Source: Oscillospiraceae bacterium
GTDB lineage: Bacteria; Bacillota; Clostridia; Oscillospirales; Acutalibacteraceae
Direction of reading: 5' to 3'
DNA: 5,755 nucleotides
NCBI GenBank assembly: GCA_031283835.1
Contig: JAITBA010000020.1
Coordinates: 1 to 5,755 of the forward strand
Each line of letters opens with the position of its first letter. The stretch's first letter is position 1. Made by a program: the position numbers and the translations under genes. The notes beneath the pieces are model-generated. The model searched no databases. It was not told where the DNA came from and saw nothing but the letters and a program-made list of their open reading frames with translations. This document shows positions 4,610 to 5,755 of the stretch, one piece after another.

Positions 4610-5755
4610 ATGGCAGACGAAAAAACGCAAGCGGAACAACTGCGGGAATCCCTGTTCCGGCGGCAAAAACACGCCAGCGAAGCGCTGACAGCGGAGGAAA
4701 TTGCCCAGGCAGACGAATTCTGCGAGGGCTACAAAGGCTTTCTTAACACGTGCAAAACCGAGCGGGAATGCGCCGTCTGGTGCATCGAACGTGCAAAGGC
4801 ATTTGGCTTTACTCCCTACGAAGAAGGCAAGATATACAAACCTGGTGCACGGGTGTATGTCAACAACCGCGACAAGGCGGTGACCTTTGCAGTGCTGGGC
4901 AAGCAAAGCCTGGAGGAAGGGATGCACATTGCCGCCGCGCACATCGATTCCCCCCGGCTCGACCTTAAGCCGCTGCCGCTCTACGAAGACAAAGGACTGG
5001 CGCTGCTCAAAACCCACTACTATGGAGGCATTAAAAAATACCAGTGGACAGCGATTCCACTGGCACTGCACGGCGTCGCTGTCAAAAAAGACGGCACACA
5101 GACGCAAATTGTGATTGGCGAGACGGCAAACGACCCCAAGCTGTGCATCAGCGACCTGCTGCCCCACCTGGCCCAGGAACAGCTGAAGCGCAGCCTAGAC
5201 AAAGGCGTGGCCGGCGAAGAGCTCAACATCATCATTGGCAGCCGCCCGCTGCTGATTGACGGCAAAGCCGAAGGCCTGAAGCTCCACATACTCAAGCTGC
5301 TCAACGAAAAATACGGCCTGGTGGAGGAGGATCTTATCAGCGCGGAGCTGGAGGCCGTGCCCGCCTTCGCCGCCTGCGACATCGGCTTGGACCGCGGGCT
5401 TATTGGGGCCTATGGGCACGACGACCGCGTGTGTGCCTACCCTGCCTTCGAAGCGATTTTAAAATGCGAAACCCCCGAACACACGGCTGTTGCCGTGCTG
5501 GCGGACAAAGAAGAAATCGGCTCCTGCGGCAACACGGGGCTAGACACCAACTTTTTATACGATTTTGTCACAGAGCTGGCCCTGACCCAAGGCGCCAACC
5601 CCCGCCGCATGCTGCGCCGCTCCAAGTGCCTTTCGGCCGACGTGAATGCCGCCCTTGACCCCACCTTCCCCGGCGTGATGGATCCTCTCAATGCGGCTGT
5701 ACTCAACGGCGGCGTTGTGCTCACAAAATACACCGGCGCCCGCGGCAAAAGCGGC
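4610..5755 (+). CDS. M18 family zinc aminopeptidase, C-terminus cut by window edge
   Basis: A cytoplasmic dinuclear-zinc exopeptidase that removes N-terminal residues from peptides; M18 enzymes are generally large tetrahedral dodecamers. 382 codons are open to the edge. Metal-site motifs in order: AAHIDSPRLDLKP (109-121, His111 the first ligand), YGHDDRVCAYPAFEAIL (268-284, the Asp-x-Arg ligand region of M18), VLADKEEIGSCG (297-308, the Glu-Glu pair at 301-302 providing the catalytic base and a ligand) and SADVNAALDP (342-351, Asp344). The NGGVVLTKY segment (366-374) also fits M18. Family members run about 430-480 residues, so the last fifth, including the final His ligand, lies beyond the window. 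All catalytic residues that can be seen are intact. It is the last gene visible in the run; whether more genes follow cannot be seen. Confidence 0.95.
   Translation, partial: MADEKTQAEQLRESLFRRQKHASEALTAEEIAQADEFCEGYKGFLNTCKTERECAVWCIERAKAFGFTPYEEGKIYKPGARVYVNNRDKAVTFAVLGKQSLEEGMHIAAAHIDSPRLDLKPLPLYEDKGLALLKTHYYGGIKKYQWTAIPLALHGVAVKKDGTQTQIVIGETANDPKLCISDLLPHLAQEQLKRSLDKGVAGEELNIIIGSRPLLIDGKAEGLKLHILKLLNEKYGLVEEDLISAELEAVPAFAACDIGLDRGLIGAYGHDDRVCAYPAFEAILKCETPEHTAVAVLADKEEIGSCGNTGLDTNFLYDFVTELALTQGANPRRMLRRSKCLSADVNAALDPTFPGVMDPLNAAVLNGGVVLTKYTGARGKSG

Noticed and set aside
4589..5167. 192-codon minus-strand ORF opposite the aminopeptidase gene
   Set aside because: Antisense to a gene with clear M18 metal-binding motifs; no domain recognised.

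Overview
The window looks like a chromosomal housekeeping locus from a moderately GC-rich Firmicute, most likely class Clostridia, in the Oscillospiraceae/Ruminococcaceae (Ethanoligenens- or Faecalibacterium-like). This placement is inferred from three things: the S1-domain protein at the left edge closely resembles a protein type I associate with that group; the gene order RF1, Sua5, CoaE, lytic transglycosylase, M18 aminopeptidase is one I associate with it; and the Shine-Dalgarno sites are GGAGG-type. No rRNA, tRNA, transposase, CRISPR array or phage gene is visible.

Layout. From 1 to 800 on the minus strand is an S1 RNA-binding protein, cut off at its C-terminus by the window edge. From 801 to 1202 is a 402-base AT-rich divergent intergenic region. 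It holds one very good sigma-A promoter (934-962) pointing right and a predicted leader of about 230 bases with several short hairpins. Five plus-strand genes follow in one tight, probably co-transcribed run: prfA (1203-2264), sua5/ywlC-type threonylcarbamoyl-AMP synthase (2274-3392), coaE (3511-4140), a membrane-anchored lytic transglycosylase (4064-4606) and an M18 zinc aminopeptidase (4610 to the right edge, incomplete). The genes are 3-9 bases apart or overlap. The exception is the 118-base gap before coaE, which holds a possible 23-codon gene whose ATG overlaps the sua5 stop codon.

Function. RF1 (peptide release at UAA/UAG), Sua5 (first step of tRNA t6A37 synthesis) and the S1 protein all serve translation. 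CoaE makes coenzyme A, the transglycosylase trims peptidoglycan, and the aminopeptidase recycles peptides. This is a growth-linked housekeeping operon rather than one pathway.

The most interesting signals are unconventional ones. prfA and sua5 lie in the same reading frame and are separated by one UAG, the codon that only RF1 reads, so low RF1 could in principle give an RF1-Sua5 fusion. The small coupled ORF before coaE encodes a strongly cationic peptide. A near-identical AT-rich motif occurs upstream of both prfA and coaE. None of these is proven; each is given below with a way to test it.
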